Notes under the pieces: generated by a model | The model's input: the letters and a program-made list of their open reading frames with translations, nothing else | The model's database searches: none | What the model was told of the DNA's origin: nothing | Program-made: the position numbers and the translations under genes | Origin: an uncultured Actinomycetes bacterium | Lineage (GTDB): Bacteria; Actinomycetota; Thermoleophilia; Solirubrobacterales; 70-9 | Direction: 5' to 3' | Length of the DNA: 64,000 nucleotides | Assembly: GCA_937907435.1 (NCBI GenBank) | Contig: CALCIA010000137.1 | Coordinates: 66,801-130,800, forward strand | Part shown: positions 36,644-44,809 of the stretch, piece by piece | Position numbering within the stretch: the stretch's first letter is position 1 | How the letters are laid out: every line of letters begins with the position of its first letter

Positions 36644-37872
36644 ATGCGGCCAGACATCGGCTCTGGCCGCTCGCCCTGCTGGCGGTGCCCGCGACGGTCG
36701 CTGCGGTGGTGGTCGCCGCGGTCGCCGGCCTGGTCGGCGCCACGGCTCCATGCCTGGTAGGCGGCGGGACCGCCGCCGCCTCGGGGCCGAGGGCGACCGG
36801 CGCCGCGAGGCAGTTCCCGCCGGCCCGGCTGCACATCTTCATGGGGGCGGCCCGCAGATTCGACATCTCCTGGCCGTTCCTCGCCTCGATCGGCGTGCAG
36901 GAGTGCGGCTACGACGGGCACTGTGGCGTCGCGGCCTCCGGCTGCGCCGGGGTGATGGAGATCGCCTACGTCCGGGGCTCGGCATGCAGCCCGGACCCCT
37001 CGGTGCCGACGATCTGGGAGAAGTACAAGGTTGACGCCGACGGCCGCGGTGCCGACATATTCGACCCGGCCGACGCGATCTTCACCGCCGCGCGGATCCT
37101 GCGCACGACGATGGGGGCGCCGGCCACCGGCGGCTCCTACCAGGCCTACCACGAGGCTGCCTGCAACTACTACGGCGCCTGCGCCGACGGGGTCGCCGAC
37201 TACGCCGACGAAGTGATGGCGCGGGCGGTCGAATTCGGCTTCGGCCACGAAGGGGCCACCGCAGCAGCAGGCGGAACCGGAGCCGTCCCGGTGGCGCTCA
37301 GGTCGAAGGGCCACCATCGCCGGAAGATCACCGAGGCGCAAGGCCCGCAGGGCTCGGCGTGCGGGGAATCGACTACGACCTCGACGGGCGGCGGTGCCTC
37401 CGGCGCGGCCATCGTCCGCATCGCCCGCTCCCAGCTCGGCGAAGCCGAGTTCCCACTCGGCTCCAACTGCACGAAGTACGGGCCGTGTGAGGAGTGGTGC
37501 GCCCTCTTCGTCGCCTGGGTCTGGCAGCACGCCGGGGTCGAGATGGGTGGGGGCACGGCGCCCTACGCCTACTCAGGCCGATTCTTCAGTTGGGTGAAGG
37601 AGCACGGTGGGCGGGACCTACCCGCGACCGCTACCCCTTCGCCCGGTGACGCGGTGATGTTCGGCGAGGGCGTCAACTCGATGGACCACGTCGGCATCGT
37701 CGAGTCGGTCTTCGGCGGCGAGATCGTCACCATCGACGGCAATTTCGGCGACCGCGTCTCCAGGGTCGGTCCGTTCAGTCCGGCGCTGGCCGAGCTCAAG
37801 GGCGAGCCGGCACCGATCTTTGCCTACGCGGAGCCGCCCGGCGTCGCCTCCGAAGTGGGAGGCGCCCGGTGA
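36640..37872 (+). CDS. Conjugal cell-wall hydrolase: lytic transglycosylase-like plus CHAP
   Basis: A 410-aa protein with an N-terminal membrane anchor (about 8-35), a lysozyme-like domain (FDISWPFLASIGVQECGYDG, glutamate in QECG) and a C-terminal CHAP amidase domain. The CHAP Cys is in YGPCEEWCALFVAWVWQHAG and the His in SMDHVGIVESV. Such VirB1/TcpG-type enzymes open peptidoglycan for the transfer channel. Confidence 0.88.
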   Translation: MNAARHRLWPLALLAVPATVAAVVVAAVAGLVGATAPCLVGGGTAAASGPRATGAARQFPPARLHIFMGAARRFDISWPFLASIGVQECGYDGHCGVAASGCAGVMEIAYVRGSACSPDPSVPTIWEKYKVDADGRGADIFDPADAIFTAARILRTTMGAPATGGSYQAYHEAACNYYGACADGVADYADEVMARAVEFGFGHEGATAAAGGTGAVPVALRSKGHHRRKITEAQGPQGSACGESTTTSTGGGASGAAIVRIARSQLGEAEFPLGSNCTKYGPCEEWCALFVAWVWQHAGVEMGGGTAPYAYSGRFFSWVKEHGGRDLPATATPSPGDAVMFGEGVNSMDHVGIVESVFGGEIVTIDGNFGDRVSRVGPFSPALAELKGEPAPIFAYAEPPGVASEVGGAR

Positions 37873-38366
37873 TCGAGCGACTGCGTGGGCTGCTCGATCG
37901 GCCCCTCGAGCCATCGGTGGCAAGGGCGATGCTGCTGCTCGCACTCGCCGTCGGGGTCGGCTTCGCGATCGTCGCCTTGGTCGCCGGCGTCGACCGGCAC
38001 CCGGCGACCGAGGGCACGTCGACAACGAGGCCCTCTTCCTTCGCTGACCGGGCACCTTCGGCGCGGGCTCTCGGCCCGTCGAAGATTCCGACCCAGGACC
38101 CGCAGGACCGTCCCGGGTCGGCGGCGCACCGTCGTGCAGCCGCCGAGCTGGCCGAACACCGAGCCCTTCAGCACGTCCCGTTCGAGGTGGACGGGGTGTC
38201 CATCGACCTCGTCGGCGCCAGGGGCGGGCGGGCCGTCCTGCATGTCAAGGCGGCGTCGATCGCCGCCGGTCGCCGGGCATGGAAGGCCTTCCTGGGCCGC
38301 TACCACGACCCCGGCGTCGCATACGTGCCGATCTTCGAAGGCAATCCCAGAAGGAGGGGAAGTTGA
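37869..38366 (+). CDS. Single-helix conjugation-operon protein
   Basis: 165 aa with a short cytoplasmic start, a membrane helix (ARAMLLLALAVGVGFAIVAL), a linker and an outside domain (HVPFEVDGVSIDLVGARGGR, RAWKAFLGRYHDPG). It starts with GTGA overlap and ends with a TTGA overlap into the methyltransferase. It resembles small accessory proteins in actinobacterial transfer operons; no named family is recognised. Confidence 0.6.
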   Translation: MIERLRGLLDRPLEPSVARAMLLLALAVGVGFAIVALVAGVDRHPATEGTSTTRPSSFADRAPSARALGPSKIPTQDPQDRPGSAAHRRAAAELAEHRALQHVPFEVDGVSIDLVGARGGRAVLHVKAASIAAGRRAWKAFLGRYHDPGVAYVPIFEGNPRRRGS

Positions 38367-39385
38367 ATGTCGGAAGCCTCTTCGCGGGCATCGGCGGGTT
38401 CGACCTCGGGCTCGAGAGGGCGGGGTTCGAGATCGACTGGCAGGTCGAGATCGACCCGTTCTGCCGGGCCGTCCTCGCCCGAAACTTTCCCGAAGCCCGA
38501 CGGTTCCCGGACGTGCGGGAGATCGGGGCCAGGGTCCTCCCGCCGGTCGATCTCCTCTGCGGGGGGTTCCCCTGTCAGGACCTCTCCGTCGCCGGGCGGG
38601 GAGCAGGAATCGACGGCGCCCGCTCGGGTCTTTGGTCCGAATTTGCCCGACTCGTTTGCGAGCTACGACCCGGCTACGTCCTCGTGGAGAACGTCCCCGC
38701 GCTGCTCACCGGCAAGGGCAAACGCTGGGACCGCGCACCGATCGGAAGAGTTCTCGGCGACCTGGCCGAGATCGGGTATGACGCGGAGTGGTCGGTCCTA
38801 TCCGCTCGAGAGTTCGGGGCACCCCACCTACGAAAGCGGGTCTGGATCGTCGCTTACCAAGGAGAAGGTCCCGACGCCCCGAGCGACCGATGGCGAACGA
38901 GGTGGTCGGGGGGACCTTCTCGCATATGTGAGGACGGGAAAAGGTTCAAGGCGCCGACAATGGCCGACGCCCCACGGCATGCCGAAGCGCGGACAGCGGC
39001 GACGGCCGGGTCCGAGCGGGAACGAGCTGGGTCGTGCGGTCCTGCAGGCCGAGCGCGAACGCTCGCAGCCACTGCCGACCCCCAACGCCGTCGAGGCGAG
39101 GACAGGTGCGGGGTACCAGAAGGGCAAGGGGAGCAAGCGCTACCTGACTCTGACCGGAGCGGCGCGGGAGATCGAAGGAAGGCCGCACGATCGGGCTGCC
39201 AGTGGGCAACTGAACCCGACTTGGGTCGAGTGGCTCATGGGGTTCCCGACCGGGTGGACCGCCTTGCGGCGCTCGGAAACGCCCTCGTCCCTGAGATCGC
39301 TGAGTGGATCGGGCGACGGATCCTCGCCTACGAGGCGGGGTCGATGAGCGGCGCGAGGAAGTCGACCGTCGGGGGACCCTGGTGA
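38363..39385 (+). CDS. C5 cytosine DNA methyltransferase
   Basis: 340 aa from a TTG overlapping the previous stop (AGGAGG upstream). Motifs in order: I SLFAGIGGFDLGLERAG, IV GGFPCQDLSVAGRG with the catalytic Cys, VI LVENVPALL, VIII HLRKRVWIVA, X LAALGNALVPEIAEWIG. Between VIII and X the chosen frame is Arg/Ala-rich and unlike a folded target-recognition domain. The +1 frame there encodes family-like sequence (WPTPHGMPKRG, LNPTWVEWLMGFPTGW). It methylates DNA of the element, probably against host restriction. No cognate nuclease is seen nearby. Confidence 0.8.
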   Translation: MNVGSLFAGIGGFDLGLERAGFEIDWQVEIDPFCRAVLARNFPEARRFPDVREIGARVLPPVDLLCGGFPCQDLSVAGRGAGIDGARSGLWSEFARLVCELRPGYVLVENVPALLTGKGKRWDRAPIGRVLGDLAEIGYDAEWSVLSAREFGAPHLRKRVWIVAYQGEGPDAPSDRWRTRWSGGPSRICEDGKRFKAPTMADAPRHAEARTAATAGSERERAGSCGPAGRARTLAATADPQRRRGEDRCGVPEGQGEQALPDSDRSGAGDRRKAARSGCQWATEPDLGRVAHGVPDRVDRLAALGNALVPEIAEWIGRRILAYEAGSMSGARKSTVGGPW

Positions 39386-40251
39386 TCGGGTCAGGCAACT
39401 CTGCGCCCGGAGCTGGGCGCCGGATCATCGACCTGTTCGCCGGTGCGGGAGGTTGGGACGAGGGTCTGCGCGAGCTCGGTCTGTCGGCGATCGGGATCGA
39501 CAACGATCGGTGGGCCTGCGCGACCGCCCGCGCCGCCGGGCACCGGCGGTTCGAGGCCGACCTGGCCGATCTCGACCCGTTGGACTTCAAGCCGGTCTGG
39601 GGGCTCGTCGCGTCGCCGCCGTGTCAGGCATGGTCGAATTCGGGGAAGGGGCTCGGCAAGCAGGACAAGCCCCAGGTGATCGCCTGCGCGCATGAGATCG
39701 CCGCGGGGAACGACTCCCGCGCCGAACACCTGGCCGAGTGCCGGGACCCGCGGTCACTGCTGACCGTCGAGCCGCTTCGCTGGACGCTTGCCCTGCGGCC
39801 CCGCTGGGTCGCCCTCGAGCAGGTGCCCCCGGTCCTGGAGCTGTGGTCGCTGTTCTGTGGTCTACTCGGCGCGCACGGCTACTCGGCGACCTGTGGCGTC
39901 CTCAGCGCGGAGCGCTACGGCGTCCCCCAGACGCGCAAGCGCGCCTATCTCGTCGCGTCGCTAGACGGTCCGGCAAGGTTTCCCGCCCCGACCCATCGCT
40001 CCTATGACGGACGACGGCCGGATCATGTGCGTCAGGACGAGCGCGATCTTCTCCCCTGGGTGAGCATGTCCGACGCGCTCGGCTGGAACCGGGCATCCGC
40101 CGCCCCGACCGACAATCAGGCGCCATGTGGTGTCCGGGCGCGTGGACTTGCGCGAACCGCGACCGATCCCTCGCGGACCCGGGACTCGGCAGCGGGGCAG
40201 TGCTCGGTCGAACGGGTCGACCGCCTGGAGCGGGACAGGTCCGATGTCTGA
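39382..40251 (+). CDS. C5 cytosine methyltransferase, N-terminal (catalytic) part
   Basis: 289 aa from a GTG overlapping the previous gene. Motif I IIDLFAGAGGWDEGL, motif IV VASPPCQAWSNSGKG with catalytic Cys, motif VI VALEQVPPVLE and motif VIII YGVPQTRKRAYLVAS are present. Motifs IX and X are not in this frame but lie in the overlapping next frame (40244-40561). This is either a naturally split enzyme, as known for M.AquI, or a frameshifted gene. It lies back to back with another C5 methyltransferase. Confidence 0.8.
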   Translation: MIGSGNSAPGAGRRIIDLFAGAGGWDEGLRELGLSAIGIDNDRWACATARAAGHRRFEADLADLDPLDFKPVWGLVASPPCQAWSNSGKGLGKQDKPQVIACAHEIAAGNDSRAEHLAECRDPRSLLTVEPLRWTLALRPRWVALEQVPPVLELWSLFCGLLGAHGYSATCGVLSAERYGVPQTRKRAYLVASLDGPARFPAPTHRSYDGRRPDHVRQDERDLLPWVSMSDALGWNRASAAPTDNQAPCGVRARGLARTATDPSRTRDSAAGQCSVERVDRLERDRSDV

Positions 40252-40561
40252 TCGTCCGCCGGAATGGACTGCCCTCCGGCCGGCGACCACCGTCCTCGCA
40301 GACCCGAGGATCTCGGCTCCCTCGGCCCGCCACCGCGACCCGAACTGGGAGCCTGGAGACCCCTGGCCACCGCAGATGCGCAACGCCGTCCGGGTCAGCG
40401 TGGAGCAGGCGGCAGCGCTTCAAGGCTTCCGGTCCGGCTACCCCTGGCAGGGATCGCGGAGGCAGTGCTTCCTGCAGATCGGAAACGCGGTCTGCCCCCC
40501 GTTGGTGCGGCTCGTAGTCGAAGAGGTCGCACGCCACAGCCTCGGCAAGGAGGGCGCATGA
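40244..40561 (+). CDS. C5 cytosine methyltransferase, C-terminal part
   Basis: 105 aa starting at an ATG eight bases before the end of the preceding frame. It holds RPATTVLADPRI, VRVSVEQAAALQGFRSGYPW and QCFLQIGNAVCPPLVRLVVE, which are motifs IX and X that complete a C5 methyltransferase. Together with the previous product it gives a full set. The overlap would allow translational coupling of two subunits. Confidence 0.72.
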   Translation: MSDRPPEWTALRPATTVLADPRISAPSARHRDPNWEPGDPWPPQMRNAVRVSVEQAAALQGFRSGYPWQGSRRQCFLQIGNAVCPPLVRLVVEEVARHSLGKEGA

Positions 40562-40785
40562 GGGCGCCGATCCCAGGCGGGCTCTGTCCGGGACTCCGCG
40601 CACGGCTCCGTCCGTGGCTCCGTCTGCGGCTCCGTCTGCGATTCAGAGGGCGGGGCGCCGAAATCGCGGCCGGCCCGCCTGTGGTCTGCGGTTGCGGCCC
40701 CGGCGGCGCGCTGACTTCTATCTCCCTATCCATCCTCGGTGCTGTTCGTGAACTCATCACCTACCCCGAGGGATCGTCGTCGTGA
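40558..40785 (+). CDS. Small Arg/Leu-rich linker ORF
   Basis: 75 aa from an ATG overlapping the previous stop; its own stop overlaps the GTG of the coupling ATPase. The start is encoded by a 12-base near-tandem repeat (GGCTCCGTC units) giving RLRPWLRLRLRLRFRG. No family is recognised. It could be real, a translation bridge, or DNA with another role, for example iterons. Confidence 0.35.
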   Translation: MRAPIPGGLCPGLRARLRPWLRLRLRLRFRGRGAEIAAGPPVVCGCGPGGALTSISLSILGAVRELITYPEGSSS

Positions 40786-43415
40786 GCGAATCGGATCGAC
40801 GAGCCGCGGTCCCGGTCGTCCTCCTCGGCGGCGCGATCCTGATCCTCACCCTCGCGTCTGGCGCACACCTGCTCCTCGGTCGACTCCGGTCCCTCGCGGG
40901 TCGCCCCGTAACCGTCAGCCTCGCTATCGCCCTGCTGATCTTCGCCCTAGTGATCGCCGCGGTCCGGCTCGTCACGACTCGCCGCACCCTCGCCGATCGC
41001 GTCGCGTTCGTCGCCGTACCGGCCGACTCATTCGATCCCGGCGAAGACGCCGTGATCGCCTTCGCCTCCGCGCTCAGCCGCTCGCGCCGGGCGGTTCGAG
41101 GGTTCTTCGACGAACCGGCCAGCGCCGTCCGGTTGCGCCTCGACGCAGACCAGGCGGGCCGGCTGAGATACGTGATCGCGGTCCCACGTCACGCGGTCAC
41201 CTCCCTGCGGGTCGGCCTCGCTTCCTACGGGGCGGTTGAGCTCCTCGCGCCGCCGCCGCCGGGGCCGGACGCGGGATCTCGGGACGGGGACCTCGAAACC
41301 GTCCGCGCCGAGCTCGTCCTCGCCCGCCCGAGCACGGAGCCTCTCCGCCGTGCCGGCCTCGACCCCGATCCGCTGACGGGGTTCGCCCGAGCGATGGAGG
41401 CGCTGGAACCATCGGCCGGTGACGAGGCGATCGTTTGCGTCGACCTGCTGCCGGTCGCCGCCGGGAAACGGCGACGGATGCGCCGCCGGCTCCTCCGCGA
41501 CGCCCGGCGGCGGGGCGGAGGTCAGGATCTCGCGGTCGAGGCCGGGCTCGACGCGCTCCTGCGTGGCGGCGGCCGTCGCGCCCAGACCGAGCCTGCCGAC
41601 CTCGTCGCACGGCGGCTCGGCCGCCACGCGCTCGACCGCAAGCTGGGGACCGACGAGCCGCTTTTCCAACTTCAGGTACTCGTCCGAGCCGCCTCGCCGG
41701 TGCCCGGCCGGGCGAAGGCGCAGCTCGTCGCACTGCTCGCCGCCTTCGACACCTTCGCCGGCGAGAACCATCTTCGGGCCTCCGGGTTCCCGCTCCCCGG
41801 CCTGACGTTCATCGGCTCCGATCTCCCCGGTCGGCGTGGTCGATTCGATCGCCGAGTCGTGACCGAACGCTTCCGCCCGGCCCGCCGCCGACTCGTGACC
41901 GCCGGCGAGATCGCGGGGCTCCTCAAGCCGCCCACCGCTCGCTGCCCCTCCGCCAATGTGCTGAGGGCGGGGGCTGCGGTGGGACCTCCTCCCCGAGGGT
42001 TGCCGACCTTCGACCACCAACCCGAGCTCATGCCGATGGGCAAGGTCGCCGACGAGGACGGTGAGCGCGTCGTAGGCGTACCTCTGCGCGACTCGTTCTT
42101 CTCCTACATGGCGGGCCGCAGTCGTTTCGGGAAGACCGAGACCGCCCTCGGCCAGTTCGTGCACCTGGCGCGCAGCGGCCAAGGGTGCCTGCTCCTCGAT
42201 CCCCACCACGACGGCATCGAGCGGGTGAAGCCCTACCTGACCGACGCGGGGATCCGCGACCGGGTCGTCGAGATCGACCTCACCGACACCCAGCTGCAGC
42301 CGGCGTGGAACCTCCTCTCGGCGGCAGGCCGATCCCCGGCCCGCGCGGCGGGGCAGGTCGACGCGATCGTCGACGCCTTCGCCTCGGCGCTGCGTTGGGA
42401 CGAGGTCAACGCCCGGGCCCTCAACCTGACCAGCCAGTCCGTGCAGGCGCTGGCCGATCTCGCCCGCGCCCTGCCGCCGGAGCTGGCTCCGACGATCTTC
42501 GAGATCCCAGTGTTGCTCTCCGACGACTCCTGGAGGGCGGCCGTGCTCCCGTACGTCTCGCCGCCGGTCCGGCGCTTCTTCGAGGAGCGCTTCCCCCGCC
42601 TGTCCTCCGAGGCGATCACGCCGGTCACGAACCTGATCGACCGCCTGAACCTCTCGCCTGCCGCCGCCGCCCTCTTCGGCAATCCGTCGTGCTCCTATGA
42701 CGTCCGGGCGGCGATGGACCGCCGGTCGATCGTGCTGATCTGCCCAGGTTGGGGGTCGACCCGGGATCGGCTGATAGCGAACTTCGCACTCTTCGACGCT
42801 TTTCACGCGGCGCTATCGCGCGGCGAGCTCCCGGTCGATCGTCGATCTCATTTCTGGATGTGGTTCGACGAGGCGCAGATCTACGACGGCGCCTCCAATG
42901 GGACGTTCGCCGCCCTCCTGGAGCAGATCGGGAAGTTCGGCGGGCGCGGGACTCTGATGAACCAGAACCCCGAACGGCTCAGCCCGGCGACGCGCGATGC
43001 GATCTTCACCAATCGATCCCACATCGCGACGACCGCACTCGACGCGAAGGGGTCGAAACTGCTCGCCCGCGAGCTGGCGCACGGGGTCGATCCCGAGGGG
43101 GTCGCCTACCTGGCGCGGTTCCATACCCTCGCCTCGGTCACCCTGAACGGGGAGATCAGCCCGCCCTTCCGACTCAGCGGGGTTCCCCTCGAGGAGCTCC
43201 ACCCGGGCGACTTCAAGCCGGAGGACGTGCCACTGCTCGACGAGGCGATCGCGCGCAACACCGGGCGTGTCCCCGTAGCCGAGACGTTGGCAGGGTTGGA
43301 GGACCATCCGAAGAGGATCGTCGCGCACCTGGCGGGCAGCGCCCGTCGGCGCGCCCCCGTCCGGCGGGGAGGCGGAAGGCAGTCGATCGTCACCCCCGAA
43401 GGGGAGCGCGGATGA
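40782..43415 (+). CDS. VirD4/TraG-type coupling ATPase
   Basis: 877 aa with two N-terminal membrane helices (VVLLGGAILILTLASGAHLL, VTVSLAIALLIFALVIAAV), a long middle domain and a C-terminal RecA-like motor. Walker A is MAGRSRFGKTETAL near residue 444; Walker B is HFWMWFDEAQIYDG near 694, followed by TLMNQNPERLSPATRDAIF. It would bring DNA to the transfer channel. The GTG start overlaps the previous stop. This branch is common in actinobacterial elements. Confidence 0.85.
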   Translation: MSESDRRAAVPVVLLGGAILILTLASGAHLLLGRLRSLAGRPVTVSLAIALLIFALVIAAVRLVTTRRTLADRVAFVAVPADSFDPGEDAVIAFASALSRSRRAVRGFFDEPASAVRLRLDADQAGRLRYVIAVPRHAVTSLRVGLASYGAVELLAPPPPGPDAGSRDGDLETVRAELVLARPSTEPLRRAGLDPDPLTGFARAMEALEPSAGDEAIVCVDLLPVAAGKRRRMRRRLLRDARRRGGGQDLAVEAGLDALLRGGGRRAQTEPADLVARRLGRHALDRKLGTDEPLFQLQVLVRAASPVPGRAKAQLVALLAAFDTFAGENHLRASGFPLPGLTFIGSDLPGRRGRFDRRVVTERFRPARRRLVTAGEIAGLLKPPTARCPSANVLRAGAAVGPPPRGLPTFDHQPELMPMGKVADEDGERVVGVPLRDSFFSYMAGRSRFGKTETALGQFVHLARSGQGCLLLDPHHDGIERVKPYLTDAGIRDRVVEIDLTDTQLQPAWNLLSAAGRSPARAAGQVDAIVDAFASALRWDEVNARALNLTSQSVQALADLARALPPELAPTIFEIPVLLSDDSWRAAVLPYVSPPVRRFFEERFPRLSSEAITPVTNLIDRLNLSPAAAALFGNPSCSYDVRAAMDRRSIVLICPGWGSTRDRLIANFALFDAFHAALSRGELPVDRRSHFWMWFDEAQIYDGASNGTFAALLEQIGKFGGRGTLMNQNPERLSPATRDAIFTNRSHIATTALDAKGSKLLARELAHGVDPEGVAYLARFHTLASVTLNGEISPPFRLSGVPLEELHPGDFKPEDVPLLDEAIARNTGRVPVAETLAGLEDHPKRIVAHLAGSARRRAPVRRGGGRQSIVTPEGERG

Positions 43416-44308
43416 GTCCGCCCGCCCCGGAGCGGCTCGGCGCGACCGGCGTCGAGATCCTCGAAAGCCTGGGTCAGCACCGGCTTCTCTCGACCGTGCA
43501 GGTCCACGACCTGCACACGCCCGTCGCGTCGATGCGCTGGACGCGGCACCTGTTGGGACGGCTTCGCCGGAACGGCCTGGCCGGGAGCGTCGCCCAGCCC
43601 GGCGGTCGGCTCTGCTGGCACGTCACCGAGGACGGCGCCGATGCCCTGGAAGCGATCCCGAGCCGGGCCGAGACGAGACGACCGAGGGTGACGCCCGGGG
43701 CCGCCGCCGGTCCGCTGCAGGAGCACAGCCTCGCCGTCAACGAGGTCGGGGTCAGCTTCGTTCGGGCAGCCCGCGAGCGCGAGGACGACGAGTGCGGTCC
43801 CTTCGACTGGTTCCACGAGATCGCGCACTCGCTCGGACCGCCGCCCGGCAGGAGGGTGCCCGAGCAGCTGATCTCCGATGCCGTTCTTACCTACCAGTTG
43901 GGCGAAGGTGGCGCCGGTGCCAGCGTCGTCTATCGCTTCGTCGAGCTCGATCGGGCCAATCGCTCCGCGGCCGAGCTCGCGCGGCGGATCGGTCGCTATG
44001 CCCGCCTCTTCCGTCGCGAGGTCGAGAGGGACTCCTCCGGGTCCAAGGTCGCCCTGTGGGAGAGCCTCTATCCCGTCTTCCCGGGTCTGCTCGTCGTCCT
44101 GGCCGGGCGACCGCGCGGGCGACTGATCGAGCGGCGGGCGACGGTGCTCGCGCTCTGTCAGGCGGACCCGGAGCTTGCCGCCGCGCCGGAGGTCGAGGTC
44201 TCGGTCTGCCTGCTGGTCGACCTCGTCGCCGACGGCCCATTCGCGGCGATCTGCCGGACGCCGGCCGAGCCGGGGAGCGATGTCGACTGGCTGGGGGAGC
44301 AGGGTTGA
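43412..44308 (+). CDS. Replication-relaxation (Replic_Relax) family protein
   Basis: 298 aa: an N-terminal winged helix (EILESLGQHRLLSTVQVHDL, LLGRLRRNGLAGSVAQPGG), then a nuclease-like core (LQEHSLAVNEVGVSFVRAA, LISDAVLTYQ, SVVYRFVELDRANRS) typical of Replic_Relax proteins found beside coupling ATPases. Such proteins are candidates for nicking or replication initiation of the element. No canonical HUH relaxase is visible elsewhere. ATGA/TTGA overlaps on both sides. Confidence 0.78.
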   Translation: MSPPAPERLGATGVEILESLGQHRLLSTVQVHDLHTPVASMRWTRHLLGRLRRNGLAGSVAQPGGRLCWHVTEDGADALEAIPSRAETRRPRVTPGAAAGPLQEHSLAVNEVGVSFVRAAREREDDECGPFDWFHEIAHSLGPPPGRRVPEQLISDAVLTYQLGEGGAGASVVYRFVELDRANRSAAELARRIGRYARLFRREVERDSSGSKVALWESLYPVFPGLLVVLAGRPRGRLIERRATVLALCQADPELAAAPEVEVSVCLLVDLVADGPFAAICRTPAEPGSDVDWLGEQG

Positions 44309-44616
44309 GCGCCGCCGTCTCGGATCGACCGCGGCCCGCCGCGATGCCCGTCCTGCGTGCCGACGAGCGCTTCGTCGAGGCGCTTGCCGACGTAATCGCC
44401 GAGCGGGTCGCCGAGCGTCTCGATCGTGATCGGCCCGACGACGAGGAGGGCTTCCTGGATGCGGACGGCGCGGCGCGGCACCTGTCCACCACGCGACAGC
44501 GAATCCACGAACTGACCAGCGCCGGGGTCTTGCGGCCGGACGGTCGAGATGGTCGCCGGCCGCTGTTCCGACGCTCCTCGCTCGACCTGTATGTCGAAGG
44601 CGGGGCGAGGCGGTGA
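44305..44616 (+). CDS. Excisionase-like helix-turn-helix protein
   Basis: 103 aa from a TTG overlapping the previous stop; an ATG at 44344 is the alternative. An N-terminal acidic helix (ERFVEALADVIAERVAERL) is followed by FLDADGAARHLSTTRQRIHE and RPLFRRSSLDLYVEG, an HTH_17/MerR-like DNA-binding domain of excisionase type. It precedes the integrase gene, as excisionases commonly do. Confidence 0.75.
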   Translation: MSAAVSDRPRPAAMPVLRADERFVEALADVIAERVAERLDRDRPDDEEGFLDADGAARHLSTTRQRIHELTSAGVLRPDGRDGRRPLFRRSSLDLYVEGGARR

Positions 44617-44720
44617 GCGACGCCACGACGGAGGTCGTCGGAAGCCGCGAGAAAGTTCGTGCGTGGTCCTTGGGATTCGCGCCGCGTCTCTGTAACGTTT
44701 TTCCTGACAACTGCAAAAGC

Positions 44721-44753
44721 GGGGGCAAGGCCGTTACGAGCGGCCCTGCCCCC
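44721..44753 (+). other. Strong hairpin before the integrase gene
   Basis: GGGGGCA pairs with TGCCCCC and GGCCG with CGGCC around the loop TTACGAG. No T-run follows. It sits 57 bases before the integrase start in a 193-base gap, so it could attenuate integrase expression or be a protein-binding site. Confidence 0.5.
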
Positions 44754-44809
44754 TGGGCGGCGTCGCATAGAGCGCGACCCGCTTTATGGCTCACGAGGAG
44801 GACACCCCC

